A stretch of DNA of 64,000 nt from positions 392,501-456,500 of the forward strand of contig NW_013657663.1 of the NCBI RefSeq assembly GCF_000142905.1, read 5' to 3'. Made by a program: the position numbers and the translations under genes. The DNA comes from Thecamonas trahens ATCC 50062 (taxonomy: Eukaryota; Apusozoa; Apusomonadida; Apusomonadidae). Positions 20,401-28,623 of this stretch are shown piece after piece. The notes beneath the pieces were generated by a model that was not told the origin of the DNA, made no database searches, and saw only the letters and a list, made by a program, of their open reading frames with translations. Positions within the stretch are counted from its first letter, which is position 1. The number at the start of each line of letters is the position of its first letter.

Positions 20401-21245
20401 TTGACGCGGCGCTGTTTACAGTCACACCTGTACTGTACATTCCGATGGCGCGGGCGACACTGGTCATGTTTGACTGTGTCCAGCTGCCCAACGGCGACTT
20501 TGTGCTCGATGTGGACCCTGGAGTGGCATGCTTTGATTCTGGCTGGCTCGGCATTCTCCCTGTTGGCCTCGTGGGGCTTGTTTCGTTTGTATTCGGCTTT
20601 CCGCTCTACTTTCTGTTCTCGCTCGTCACGCGGCGAAGCAAGCTGCTGCAGCCTGCGACGTTTGTACGGTTTGGTGGCCTGTACAAGCTCTTCCGTGTCT
20701 CATACTACTGGGGGGGCATGGCCGATCTCGGCAAGCGTCTTGCGATTGTGCTGACGAGTGTTTTTCTCTCCGAAGTGCAGCTTGTGCAGCTCGGGCTGCT
20801 GATGGCGATCCTCCTCGTCTGGGTTTATCTGGTGGTCAAGACTCAACCGTACTACTTCCGGCTGTACAACGAGGCGGACGTGCGGCTGACGTACGTGATT
20901 GTGGTCATGGTCGGGGTTAGCAGCGCGAGCTATGCTGAGCGAGCCAATGACGGCGCGAGCCAGACGGGCATTCTGGTAGTACTGGTGCTGGCGGTCGTTG
21001 CGCTGTGTGCTTTGGCGGCGCACGCGATTGTGCGCGACGTCCTTCAAATCGTCTCTGACTCGTACTCGTCGTCTGGTGAGCGGGCTATGCAACTGTCGCT
21101 CATTCTCTCGCGCGAGCAGGATGACCTTGAGGGCGAGGTTGCCGAGGTGCTCGAGGGAACAAAAGTTCGGCTCTCGCTGGCCATCGACGAGGAAAAGGCG
21201 AACGAAACTATGGGGCTGGACGGCGTGGCACTCGACGAGCTGTAG
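14448..21245 (+). CDS. Giant surface protein: signal peptide, about 21 FG-GAP/VCBS repeats, beta-helix, Cys-rich region, about 8 TM segments
   Basis: The 2265-residue product begins with a hydrophobic signal peptide (MAAPTGLLWVVAVAATLVMG). Residues about 60-1110 carry about 21 calcium-loop motifs of the DxDxDGxxD type, typical of FG-GAP/VCBS beta-propellers as in integrin alpha subunits. Residues about 1250-1440 are glycine-punctuated repeats (GGGIAILGG, GGGLYVAS) of a polymorphic-membrane-protein-like right-handed beta-helix. Residues about 1690-1830 are a TNFR/ephrin-receptor-like Cys-rich region. About eight hydrophobic segments lie between about 1835 and 2200, followed by a charged cytoplasmic tail. 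It is probably a plasma-membrane receptor or adhesion protein with a very large ectodomain. The combination fits large protist surface families, but I cannot name a ligand or function. It is convergent with the lipase gene, 10 nt between stop codons. Confidence 0.85.
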   Translation: MAAPTGLLWVVAVAATLVMGSAAAATTDVIIPDIPQCVSERFVASKVVEAVHRGLATVLAGDIDGDGWDDLVLTAPAANAIFWQQFNTLSLSFGSQRLISSEIKDPGAMVLVDIDGDSDLDIVVGSPQLDVIVWLRNSQSGGEMKIAAPVTSDARDVSALVAGDVDGDGDSDVVWCSDAATGTAFLAWHVNEDGLGRFGRMIALSTSWVTGSAVGLGDVDGDGDLDVVAASKFQINFGWFENTDGNGTFAPVVVLVESELSLPTSVAVIDLDADGDNDLLVTDTTGGGQLITFTNNGGGVFGPESITLADIVGFVIPADINADGLPDLVSVRNLNDGNVGWFRNDGSNGTAWTQVLVQFMAGAVNGITVADFDRDGDRDIAWIISEAENSDDLVTFWSENTDGLGTFTAPADIQNGVNNVKDVFAGDFDNDGNVDLAYVGSEPSLVAWRPNINGVGDFGEAVVVDASVAVPLAIIGGNINGKPGLDLVVGIELGAAIVCYTNLDAAGRSWNKTIIATGIVDPLAIAFADIDADGDLDVVVGANQLGSVTWFANSGLGAFAAVNSAISVDVFGLTALVVADIDLDGAADVITTANHAAPAFDVVAWHRNVGGDGLTWATVNVTTLLNKPFDVVAFDADADGDQDLAVASINDRTVSLFLNSDSAGSFSSRVLIDVGVRGYRSIAAIDIDADGDLDLAAAQGSGIVNVFLNAANSGSFGPGQALTNIDATFVAMTTGDFDGDGRQDVMRAHYNGGVYSHIEWFSSQPSVTNTLESFGTASESLTIAGSPKPRHVVLADLDSDGDLDLVSVFDTTVAWFEYLDARAGFDPVANVLASVAAGAAAAVADFDRDGDLDLAWVSGSGLYWARNNGGDSLFGLPVSLDTSIVLTDLAIGDIDRDGDLDLVVAGQDYAALYRNLDGLGSFGPPTVVAGSTGTVAAVQLADVDNDGALDLVEASFSRNEVVWYPNDGSGFFGFPKLIASVTGVSALELADLDQDGDIDVVTGDNGGDNSVMVFANTDGSGAFDLLQIVATNVITVQSVQAVDVDGDRVLDLLVAAKDSNSVLWFRNIGAGGVTTFGPTQSVLYGVASDNPASAAGGDVDGDGDLDVIAAMATFQVVLQKTRVAFHTYQSTTRELDTQLSLCVFDPFSLACIEENMQRLSSCVRDTLILPPGRYAHARRGQHASVTRPMVLAAREPGSVVLDGALPDRARGGVFFRSHPHERQSNMPLQGALRLENITVSNTGIGVSSPYGTPGLRTDGPGAVLELVNVNVTGAIADTELTATLFSAGTGGAILATDGSELRLIATHVYGCSASLQGGGVALHGAATRARFERSVVAGSTAGLDGGGIAILGGASLELVSTDIRDNSARTGSGGGLYVASLAQVNMTSCTVFGNEAPKGIGGGLLLRPDADSQLYLSQIRGNRARVGGGMALALGGYDDGVLVDAVQDVATVASVDVVVGPKLILDTVVVVANEASLGGGMYACGGDVTIRGSGGEWTNNAVRLSPVVDSAADVFVCAVAGTMPGSPPPWVLVEPGAGGPTSVHGPPGAVLWEIKPVATAQIGHSVVGTVRLVDAFGQNVAYAGALAELVVSGPGLLAGVAEDIQFMLDTVPLPSLQLWVRADVLVGSALPDVDIQVVMSSSSPVTSLSPPVAVQAVTSRTSLVPCGLGFGLNELSVMVGAQVVDAVECIACPSGTFSSTVALEPCTPNRGCNANSISLDGGNVTDGATGLKCLCDTGFTARGYDSDGLVLCERCPSGGRCARGLGPPVPAPGFYADPKKNDTFVQCKRVRGCPGGSLLVQCATGYHGYMCNECDDDYYSNSIAECIKCPPAAMGGFVAGVLVLLGLGAAAAVLVSIGVVRMQSSESLHRASMDVLRQRSLPATVGMVVMVFQIMGILSTGKYGWSDEAQSVLSVFNAANVDVNLFASECSLASFHTKYVVSIALPIVVLGAVVVGLLVLKGMAGAGMVPFRLRGLASARIRILVDAALFTVTPVLYIPMARATLVMFDCVQLPNGDFVLDVDPGVACFDSGWLGILPVGLVGLVSFVFGFPLYFLFSLVTRRSKLLQPATFVRFGGLYKLFRVSYYWGGMADLGKRLAIVLTSVFLSEVQLVQLGLLMAILLVWVYLVVKTQPYYFRLYNEADVRLTYVIVVMVGVSSASYAERANDGASQTGILVVLVLAVVALCALAAHAIVRDVLQIVSDSYSSSGERAMQLSLILSREQDDLEGEVAEVLEGTKVRLSLAIDEEKANETMGLDGVALDEL

Positions 21246-21255
21246 CTTGCCTGGA

Positions 21256-23076
21256 TTACACATAGTCTTCGCGAGAGTCCATCGAGTCAAAGGCGGCAAA
21301 CATGGTAGCGAGCTTGTGGTCATCAAAGATGGAGTCGACCATGTTGATTCGGAGAAAGGCTTCGGGCGGCTCTTTGCGCATGTGGTACTCGCCTGCGTCG
21401 TCGCGGAAGACGTGATAGAGCTTGCCCGGCGGAACGAGGTCGATGCGAGCATCAAGGGCCGAGGTTTCGACATGAAACGGGTCGGGTTCGGCTACACCGA
21501 CGGCGACTGAGGTCGGACGAAGCCACGCGGCGAGGGTCGACATAGTGGCAACCGACGCGTTCCAAACCGACGAGGAGGCTGCCACAAGCTGGGCCGGTGG
21601 CTGGATGTCGGGCAGAACGGCGGCGACTGAGGAGACGGCGGCAACCGGTGGAGCGAGCCACGGCGACGCCAACATGTCGGCCTTAGCCCGCTCCCACCAC
21701 GGAAAGGCCTTGATCTCGCGACGCAGGTGTTCGAGGGCCGAGAGCGAGGCCCGCGGCACAATGTCGTTGTTGCACACAAACGAGGTGCACACTCCCGACA
21801 GGTCAAAGGCGATCGAGGTTGCCAGGTCAGCGCACGGAGGCGGGCCAAGTGCAAAGGCATGGACATGCTCGTCATGCGGGCGGAGTAGTGCAGCAAGGAG
21901 CGCGGCAGTCCCGCCACCGAGCGAGTGGCCAACGAGAGTGATGTGGCGGCGTGGATCGCCGACCAGCAGCTCAACGAGAGTAGCCAGCTCCGAGTGAAGG
22001 AACCAAAGCGCAGCACGATGCATTCCCGAGTGGACAAAGCCGCCGTCTTCAAACGGCACGCCGCATGCACAGCAGTCGGTGAGCAGGTCGAGGTTGTTGT
22101 CGGTCCCGCGAATGGCGAGGACGATCTCAAGACGGGTGTGGTCGACGGCAATAAAGTAGCCCGGGCGGAGCAGCGTCGACTTTGGTTCGAGCTTGATGAG
22201 CTCAAAGCCTGCAACGGCATCAACCGGCGAAGCTGCAGACTCGGGTGAAGTCGGAAGTCGCGACAACGCTAGCGGGGCCATCAGCTGGCGCCACTCGGCT
22301 GGCGAGCGAGCGTACGCGGCCTGAGCCAACAGTGCGTAATGCATGCCCACATCAATGAGCTCGCGGTGCAGAAAAGCACGATCTGTCGATGGCGGACGCC
22401 ACTTTGCGGTGTTCTCTGCCTGGAGATACGAAAGGCCGACAGCGAGGTCGGTCAACGACCATTCGCCCAGCTCCGAGTAAGTAGCCAGCAGCAGCGACGC
22501 AACAGCCTTTGTGGACTCTGCCACGCCCAGCGAGGCCACCCATCGCAGCCAACCGCCTGCATCCGTCGACGACGACGACGTCGGCGGCACTGGAGCCGGC
22601 ATTGGTGACGTATCAGTGTCACCGGCCATCGGCATCATGGTTGTTGTCGAATTCTCTAACATGTCCTGATCGACCGAGTTGTCCGTCTCGACCGAGTTGT
22701 CCGCCCGAACCGACTCGACGTCCTCCTTCGCCTTGCCCGAGCCCACCACCTCTGTCGATCCGCGTTGAGACTCTGCATTGTGGCCCATGGGCACGACGAC
22801 TGTCGCCGCCGCCACATCACCTGGACGAGCCAGGCCCCCACCACCACCACCACCACCACCACCACCACCACCACCACCACCACCACCACCACCACCACCA
22901 CCACCACCACCACCACCACCACCACCACCACCACCACCACCACCACCTGCGTCCACACTCCCTCGTTCAACACCTGGTTCTCTTCCCTCTCCTTCCATCC
23001 GTGGTGGGAATGCCTTCCCTGGCTCGGCGTGACGTGTCGTGTGTTGCTCGGCCGGACGAGCCGGCTCATCGCTCAT
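21256..23076 (-). CDS. Class 3 lipase, sn1-specific diacylglycerol lipase (DAGL)-like
   Basis: The serine hydrolase domain has the nucleophile elbow GHSLGGGTAALLAALL (Ser385 from the chosen start). A second signature, VCNNDIVPRASLSALEHLR, with the catalytic-Asp region VP-R closely follows animal DAGL and plant class 3 lipases. DAGLs release monoacylglycerol from diacylglycerol. Unlike animal DAGL, no four-helix membrane domain precedes the lipase fold. The N-terminus is Ser/Thr/Gly-rich and carries a long poly-Gly run (about residues 43-80) from a CAC triplet tract. The start is uncertain: Met at 23076 excludes the minisatellite, whereas the frame stays open to Met 23184 through it. The stop is 10 nt from that of the convergent FG-GAP gene. 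Confidence 0.8.
   Translation of the reverse strand: MSDEPARPAEQHTTRHAEPGKAFPPRMEGEGREPGVERGSVDAGGGGGGGGGGGGGGGGGGGGGGGGGGGGGGGGGGGGGGLARPGDVAAATVVVPMGHNAESQRGSTEVVGSGKAKEDVESVRADNSVETDNSVDQDMLENSTTTMMPMAGDTDTSPMPAPVPPTSSSSTDAGGWLRWVASLGVAESTKAVASLLLATYSELGEWSLTDLAVGLSYLQAENTAKWRPPSTDRAFLHRELIDVGMHYALLAQAAYARSPAEWRQLMAPLALSRLPTSPESAASPVDAVAGFELIKLEPKSTLLRPGYFIAVDHTRLEIVLAIRGTDNNLDLLTDCCACGVPFEDGGFVHSGMHRAALWFLHSELATLVELLVGDPRRHITLVGHSLGGGTAALLAALLRPHDEHVHAFALGPPPCADLATSIAFDLSGVCTSFVCNNDIVPRASLSALEHLRREIKAFPWWERAKADMLASPWLAPPVAAVSSVAAVLPDIQPPAQLVAASSSVWNASVATMSTLAAWLRPTSVAVGVAEPDPFHVETSALDARIDLVPPGKLYHVFRDDAGEYHMRKEPPEAFLRINMVDSIFDDHKLATMFAAFDSMDSREDYV
22838..22947. repeat. (CAC)n triplet microsatellite, about 36 copies
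   Basis: An essentially pure CAC/GTG triplet tract of about 110 bp. It is read as poly-Gly in the lipase frame on the minus strand, and as poly-Pro, poly-Thr or poly-His in plus-strand frames. The lack of interruptions suggests recent expansion. Confidence 0.95.
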
Positions 23077-23530
23077 GGCCCATCGCTCATCGCTCGCCTC
23101 CATGGCTTGCCGCTCATCGCTCGCCTGCATGGCTTGCCGCTCATCGCTCGCCTGCATGGCTTGCCGCTCATCGCTCGCCTGCATGGCTCAACGCTCATCG
23201 CTCGCCTGCATGGCTCAACGCTCATCGCTCGCCTGCATGGCCCATCGCTCATCGCTCGCCTGCATGGCTCAACGCTCATCGCTCGCCTGCATGGCTTGCC
23301 GCTCATCGCTCGCCTGCATGGCCCATCGCTCATCGCTCGCCTGCATGGCTTGCCGCTCATCGCTCGCCTGCATGGCTTGCCGCTCATCGCTCGCCTGCAT
23401 GGCTTGCCGCTCATCGCTCGCCTGCATGGCCCATCGCTCATCGCTCACCTGCATGGCTCATCGCTCAATCGCTCGCTTGTATGGCTCAACGCTCATCGCT
23501 CGCCGGCATGGCACATCGCTCAATCGCTCA
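23075..23530. repeat. 27-bp minisatellite, about 17 copies, three interspersed unit variants
   Basis: Units of 27 bp share the core gctcatcgctcgcctgcatg and differ in a short variable block: cttgcc, ctcaac or cccatc. About 14 units are near perfect and the last three are degenerate. Because 27 is a multiple of three, all frames give nine-residue repeats, such as QASDERQAM on the minus strand. Variants alternate irregularly rather than in blocks. The array sits at the 5' end of the lipase gene and downstream of the p115 gene. Confidence 0.95.
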
Positions 23531-23582
23531 TTGCCCACAGGTCACAGACTAAAAGAAGCTCGTCAAGAAGGGGGGGGGGGGT

Positions 23583-26468
23583 TCATTGAAGACTGCCTTC
23601 CTCATCATCGTCTTCTTCGTCGTCATACTCATACTCGTCATCATCAGCGGGGAGAAGATGGGCGTAATCGATGCCGTTGTCGTCGAGAAGAGCCTTGAAG
23701 GCCGTAATCTGCATCTCCATCTCACCAAGGAAGACAAGGAGCTCCTCGTGCTGGGTGTTGAGGTCGGCATGCTCGTCGGCAAGCTGTGCCGCTTGGCTCT
23801 GAGCCTCCTGCAGCTCAGCCGCGAGTCGTGAGGCATCACCGGTCGGCGTCGACGCTGCCGATGCCGATGACACGTCCTGGATCTCGCGACGGAGTGAGGC
23901 GTTCTCGGCGCGAAGTCGCTCAAGCTCGCGCGGATCAACCTGCGGAATTCCGGTCTTGGCGGCCATCGCCTGCGACTTGAGCTCATGGACCTGCTCGCGG
24001 AGCTCGAGGTTTTCGCGCTCGAGAGACTCCAGCATGGCAGGCGGGACAGCCGGAGGCGCGACCGGCGGCGGCGCGGCGGCGGCAGTAGCTTCGAGCTCGG
24101 CGACCCGCGCCTCGAGCTTGGCGTTGTCGTTCTTGAGCGATGCGTTGGCCGACCGCAGCGAGGCGAGCTGGTGCTTGGCCTGCGCCAGCGCGCGTGTGTC
24201 CGGGTGCGGACCAGCAGCGGCGGCGGATGGGCGGCCCGAGACGAGGGCCGCATCGAGGGCAGTAACCGTCGACTTGCAGAAGCGAGCAAAGGCGTAGTCG
24301 AAGAAGACCAGCTTGTGGACGTCGTCGGCGTCAGCGCTGTGCATGACCGGGACTCGGGCCTGCTCGGTGGCCTTGAGCTGAACCGAGTTGAGAAGCTCAT
24401 CTAGAACGCCAAAGTAGGCCTCGACGCCAATGCGGTTGCGGAGGAGAACGACGATGGCACCGGCGTCGAGCGCGTGCGAGTCCTCGCCCGCGCTGGAGGC
24501 AGGACCGTGGAGAACAAACTGGCCGAGGAGGAGCGCGCAGAGCGCGCGTCGCAGTAGCGGGCCCGAGGTGAGAATGACGGTCTCGACGAGTGCAGGCACC
24601 AGGGTGGCGTGCTGGACCAGGGCCTCGAGTGTCGCCGGCGACGACGACGACCACACATTGAGGAGCGAGAGGAGGGCAGCTTGCGGGCGCACGACGTCGG
24701 GCTCCTCACTCGGGTCGTGGATGGAGCTCAGGACGGCATCAACAACAAGGTCCAGGAGGTGGACGGGCTCGGCGGCAGCGGCCGGCATCTCGAGCGGGAG
24801 ATGGAGGACGAGCTGCTTGCACTCGGCGTTGTTGTAGAACATGTGTGAAAGGACCACCGCCGCGAACCAGGGCGCGAACGACGGGCCGCCCGAGTGGGAT
24901 CCAGGCATGACCGGCATCTGCCCGCCAAGCGCCAGCGAGACCTCCTCCAGCAAGTTGCCACCGTGCGTGAGACCAGCGTCTGCGCCAGCGCCAGATCCGG
25001 ACCCACCGCCGGCTGCGTCGCCGGCGAGCAGCGAGGCAACAAGGAGGCGGCCAACCGAGCCAACACCGACCGGCGAGTTGGCCCCGCCTTCCAGCTCCTC
25101 CGGCGAAGGCGCCAGTGTCGACGCCAGCGCCATCTGGCCCTCGGCGTTGCCCTCAAGAAACGAGATGACGGCGCAGGCGGCTGAGGCGCGCTCCTCGTAC
25201 GCGGCGGCGTTGAGAACAACGGTGATGAGGTGGGCGAGCGAGGAAGTCTTCCACACTGCTGGGTCGGCGTGCCGGGAAAAGTTGCCGGCCGGAACACCGA
25301 GAGTCATGAACGCCCGCTGGTGCTCGTCAGAGCCGGCGAGCATGTCCCCGACAGTACGGAGCGCGCGGGCGCGGAGGCTGGGGGCGCGGACCCGCTCGGC
25401 TGACAGATTCCAAGCGAGCTTCAAGAATCCGAGCTGGCCAGCGGCAGCCTGGTTGGCCCGGGCAGCCGGCGACGAGCCACTCACCAAGATAGAGAGCAGA
25501 TCAAGGCCGAGGACATAGTTTGTGCAGGCACCGTCGGAGAGCCCACGCAGCTCGTCAGGATCGACCTGCAGCAGCGGGACAAGATACTCAAAGCACGAAG
25601 TCTCGCGGAAGAACAGCTGGTTGGAGGCGTTGCCGTCGAGCAGGTTGCGGAGGACGGCGAGTGCGTCGGCGACGACAATGTTCCCGTCGGCGTAGCCCTC
25701 GTTGCCGATGATGGTGAAGAGACGCTGGAAAGCAGACTCAAAGGCGATCACCTTTTGCACCTCCTGGTTGCCATGAGTCAGCTCGAGAAGGAGAAGCAGG
25801 CCCTCGTTGCGCAGCATCTCGCGCGACTCGTCGAGCGTGTCCATGATCTTGGCAATCCCATGCGGAGCCATGAGAACCTTGCCCTGAACCACGCCAGTCT
25901 TGACCTTGAGCAGAGCGGTGAGAAGGCGAAGAGCGTAGAAGCGCACGTAAAAGTCGTCGGCGCCGACCAGGCCAAGCAGCGTTTCCACGTTGCCGTCCTC
26001 GTCGACGACCAGCGAGGCGTTAAAGCCGGCCGGCGAGTGATTAAACGCGTGGTTGCTCTCGCCATCCGAGGGCGAGACCATGACAGCGAGCAAGCCAAGA
26101 GCAGCTCGAGCAGCTTCAGCATGTAGCGGAGCAGAAGCAAGCGTATGCATGGCATGATCAATGACTCTCATGCCAATCTCCGCTTTGCTCGCCGGCGCCA
26201 TGGAGACATGTTTCTGGACTTCAGAATAGACTTTGGCCAGCTCTTCCCCGACCAGTCCACCACTACTGCCATTTTCACCGTCACCAGTACCAACGTGCCC
26301 GTCACCACCACCACCACCACCGCCACCATCTTCAGCAAGCATAGCCAGCAGCACTTCCAACTCCCTCAGGCCACCGCCAGCACCACCAAGACCACGACCA
26401 CGACCACTCCCAGCCTGACCACCCTTACCCATCATGGCATCCTTCATGAACCCAGGAAGGAACGACAT
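23583..26468 (-). CDS. USO1: General vesicular transport factor p115/Uso1, Golgi tethering factor
   Basis: The 961-residue product matches p115/Uso1 from end to end. It starts MSFLPGFMKDAM, like the animal MNFLRGVM. An armadillo-type globular head follows at about residues 90-700, with family blocks such as SREMLRNEGLLLLLELT, VIAFESAFQRLF and NIVVADALAVLRNLL. Coiled coil covers about 755-925, and the protein ends ELLVFLGEMEMQITAF plus an Asp/Glu tail. p115 tethers COPI and ER-to-Golgi vesicles with GM130/giantin and Rab1 and promotes SNARE assembly. Here the coiled coil is much shorter than in yeast Uso1 and resembles animal p115. A Gly-rich insertion lies at about residues 20-60. The gene is followed 3' by the minisatellite and is in the same orientation as the upstream PUS1-like gene. 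Confidence 0.93.
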   Translation of the reverse strand: MSFLPGFMKDAMMGKGGQAGSGRGRGLGGAGGGLRELEVLLAMLAEDGGGGGGGGDGHVGTGDGENGSSGGLVGEELAKVYSEVQKHVSMAPASKAEIGMRVIDHAMHTLASAPLHAEAARAALGLLAVMVSPSDGESNHAFNHSPAGFNASLVVDEDGNVETLLGLVGADDFYVRFYALRLLTALLKVKTGVVQGKVLMAPHGIAKIMDTLDESREMLRNEGLLLLLELTHGNQEVQKVIAFESAFQRLFTIIGNEGYADGNIVVADALAVLRNLLDGNASNQLFFRETSCFEYLVPLLQVDPDELRGLSDGACTNYVLGLDLLSILVSGSSPAARANQAAAGQLGFLKLAWNLSAERVRAPSLRARALRTVGDMLAGSDEHQRAFMTLGVPAGNFSRHADPAVWKTSSLAHLITVVLNAAAYEERASAACAVISFLEGNAEGQMALASTLAPSPEELEGGANSPVGVGSVGRLLVASLLAGDAAGGGSGSGAGADAGLTHGGNLLEEVSLALGGQMPVMPGSHSGGPSFAPWFAAVVLSHMFYNNAECKQLVLHLPLEMPAAAAEPVHLLDLVVDAVLSSIHDPSEEPDVVRPQAALLSLLNVWSSSSPATLEALVQHATLVPALVETVILTSGPLLRRALCALLLGQFVLHGPASSAGEDSHALDAGAIVVLLRNRIGVEAYFGVLDELLNSVQLKATEQARVPVMHSADADDVHKLVFFDYAFARFCKSTVTALDAALVSGRPSAAAAGPHPDTRALAQAKHQLASLRSANASLKNDNAKLEARVAELEATAAAAPPPVAPPAVPPAMLESLERENLELREQVHELKSQAMAAKTGIPQVDPRELERLRAENASLRREIQDVSSASAASTPTGDASRLAAELQEAQSQAAQLADEHADLNTQHEELLVFLGEMEMQITAFKALLDDNGIDYAHLLPADDDEYEYDDEEDDDEEGSLQ

Positions 26469-27072
26469 GTTCTCTTCTCTCTGCTCGCACTCTTGGTCAC
26501 TGTCTCTCTCTCCTATACTGTTCTCTGGAAGTAGGTCGTCGTCGAGTTAGTCGGGTGTCTCCAGCCCCCGTCCCCAGCCCCCCCCCCCCCCCCTCCCCCT
26601 GTCACCTTGCCAGCTCAACCATTGCCTCGGCGGCGGAATGCCACTGGCGCCAGTTTTTTGACCAAACAATTGCCGCCACGGCTGAGAGTCGCTAGCACTC
26701 GCAAGCACTCGCAACCGGCACCTTCACCTTACTTCGATAAGAACTTCGACAGCATCGACACAATCAGCTTCACAGGAGCGGAAACTCAGCCATCTCTCTC
26801 TAGGATGACGATCTAGGTCGACGACGACGGTGACGCCCAGATACTACCCTTGATCCCACGTCAACGCGAGCGGACGGGAGCAGCTCAAGTACACCCGCGT
26901 CACCATGCCGATCGGCTCGGCCGTCAGCTGAGAGTGTCTTGCATTTCACACAAAGCGGCTTGATGGCAGCTCAGAGCTCGCTTGGACGATGGAGCATCAC
27001 TGGTGATAGGCAGTACCGCATGGCGACTAGCACGCACCATTGCTCATTGTGGAAGCGATCAGATGGAGGGAT
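26469..27072. other. Intergenic region upstream of p115, downstream of the PUS1-like gene
   Basis: About 600 nt. It contains a pyrimidine-rich stretch next to the p115 start, a C16 run at 26578-26593 and a short direct repeat (ctcgcaagcactcgcaa) near 26697. A 69-codon plus-strand ORF at 26607-26816 shows no family resemblance, and I do not call it a gene. Confidence 0.5.
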
Positions 27073-28571
27073 TCACTCGGTCGTGGGAGGAGAGGCAGGC
27101 TTGGCTGCTTGCTCGACGGTGGCGGCGATGGTGGTGGGGACGGGCTCACCACGGAGCTGGGCCATGTGCTGGACAAACCACGAGGGCATGGCACCGGGCG
27201 GGAGGGTGCGATCGCCATCGTCGTCGCCGAGGCCAAAACGCTCGCAGGCGAAATCAACGAGGGCGAGCCAGCGGTACATGCAGAGGGAGTCGACAACTTC
27301 GTTCTGAACAATGGTCGGGTAGATGCGGTCGGCAATAAAGGCCTCCTGCTTGTCAGCAAAGGCATCCCAGAGGAGCATCTCTTCCGGCGAGTTCTTGTTC
27401 AAGTTGTATCCGTCGTACTCACAGCGGTAGAGGAAAAGGCCGTTGCCCGGCACCCGCGGGACGCGAACAACCGAGTCGGCAAAAGCGCGCTCGAAGAAAG
27501 CGACCAGGTTGTAGTCGGCAACCGAACCGCCGTGGCGGACAATCATGACCACAAAGCCGATCATCTTTCGGATCATGTGCAACAGGAACGAGTCGCCGTG
27601 GACGCAGAGCCGCACAACCTCGAGGCCTGCAGTGACAAACGGGTCCGAGACGGTAAAGTCGCGGATGTGCCGCTGCGATTGCGGGTCCGAGTACCGCTTG
27701 CCCGAGGTAAAGTTGTGGTACTTGCGGGTTCCGACATAACGCTGGAAGAGCTCGCGCGCCTTGGCAATCGGCTCGTCGCCGATACGAAAGTCGACCAGCG
27801 CCTGCGGCAGCTGCTGGATCTGCTCCTCGGCCTTCACGCCCTTGACCGCCTTGATGGCAGCAATGACCTCGTCCGCAGACGCCGGAGAGGCGGGCGCCGG
27901 GGCAAGCTCGTCCGAATCGAGCCGGAAGCGGCGGAAGAGCTCGGGCGCGAGCGCAAAGGTCGGCAGCAAGTACTCATACCGCCGCGAGCCGCACGAGTGG
28001 CGAGCGTTGAACTTCTTGGTCACCCGCTGCCCGCCAAACACGCTGACATCCTCGGGTAGGACGTCGTTGATGCGGTCGACGAGGGTGTCGATGCCGCCCT
28101 CGGACGGCACCTCGAGCTTGGCGGCCACAATCATGCCCGCAGCATGAACTCCCTTGTCAGTCCGACCTGCGCGGCTTAGCGAGATCTTTGTGGCCGAGAG
28201 CGCGTTGTCGTTAGAGACAGCGCCGGCCTTGACAAAGGCCATCATCAGCTCACGCTCGACCGTAGGCAGATTGCTATTGATCTGCATGCCAAAGTACTTT
28301 GTCCCGTTAAAGCCAAGGAACAGCGCCAACTTTCGCTTGGGCTCTTTGACATACCACTCTGGGTTCACCACATCAGCCGGAATGTCCACTTCCACCGACC
28401 GACGCTTTGCCCGCTTAGCATCGTTCCAACCCCTCTCCCGATCGCTGGACGCACTCCGCCTCCTCTTCCCGCTTGCGCCACCTTGTTCCGTCTGTACCAC
28501 CTCGCTCACTTCTTCCTGCCCTTCAATCTTCATCTCGGTCACCTCGGTCGCCGTTCCCGTCGTTGTTGCTG

Positions 28572-28623
<52 letters not shown>

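Noticed and set aside
23075-23530. Regular repeats as a possible CRISPR array
   Set aside because: Units are contiguous 27-bp tandem copies without unique spacers, in a eukaryotic genome.
22509-23698. Three long plus-strand ORFs across the CAC tract and minisatellite (poly-Pro/Thr/His and HRSPAW repeats)
   Set aside because: They consist of simple repeats whose unit lengths are multiples of three and so stay open in every frame. No ordinary coding sequence flanks them.
26607-26816. 69-codon ORF upstream of p115
   Set aside because: There is no conserved feature, its composition matches the flanking noncoding DNA, and a short repeat in it explains part of the open frame.
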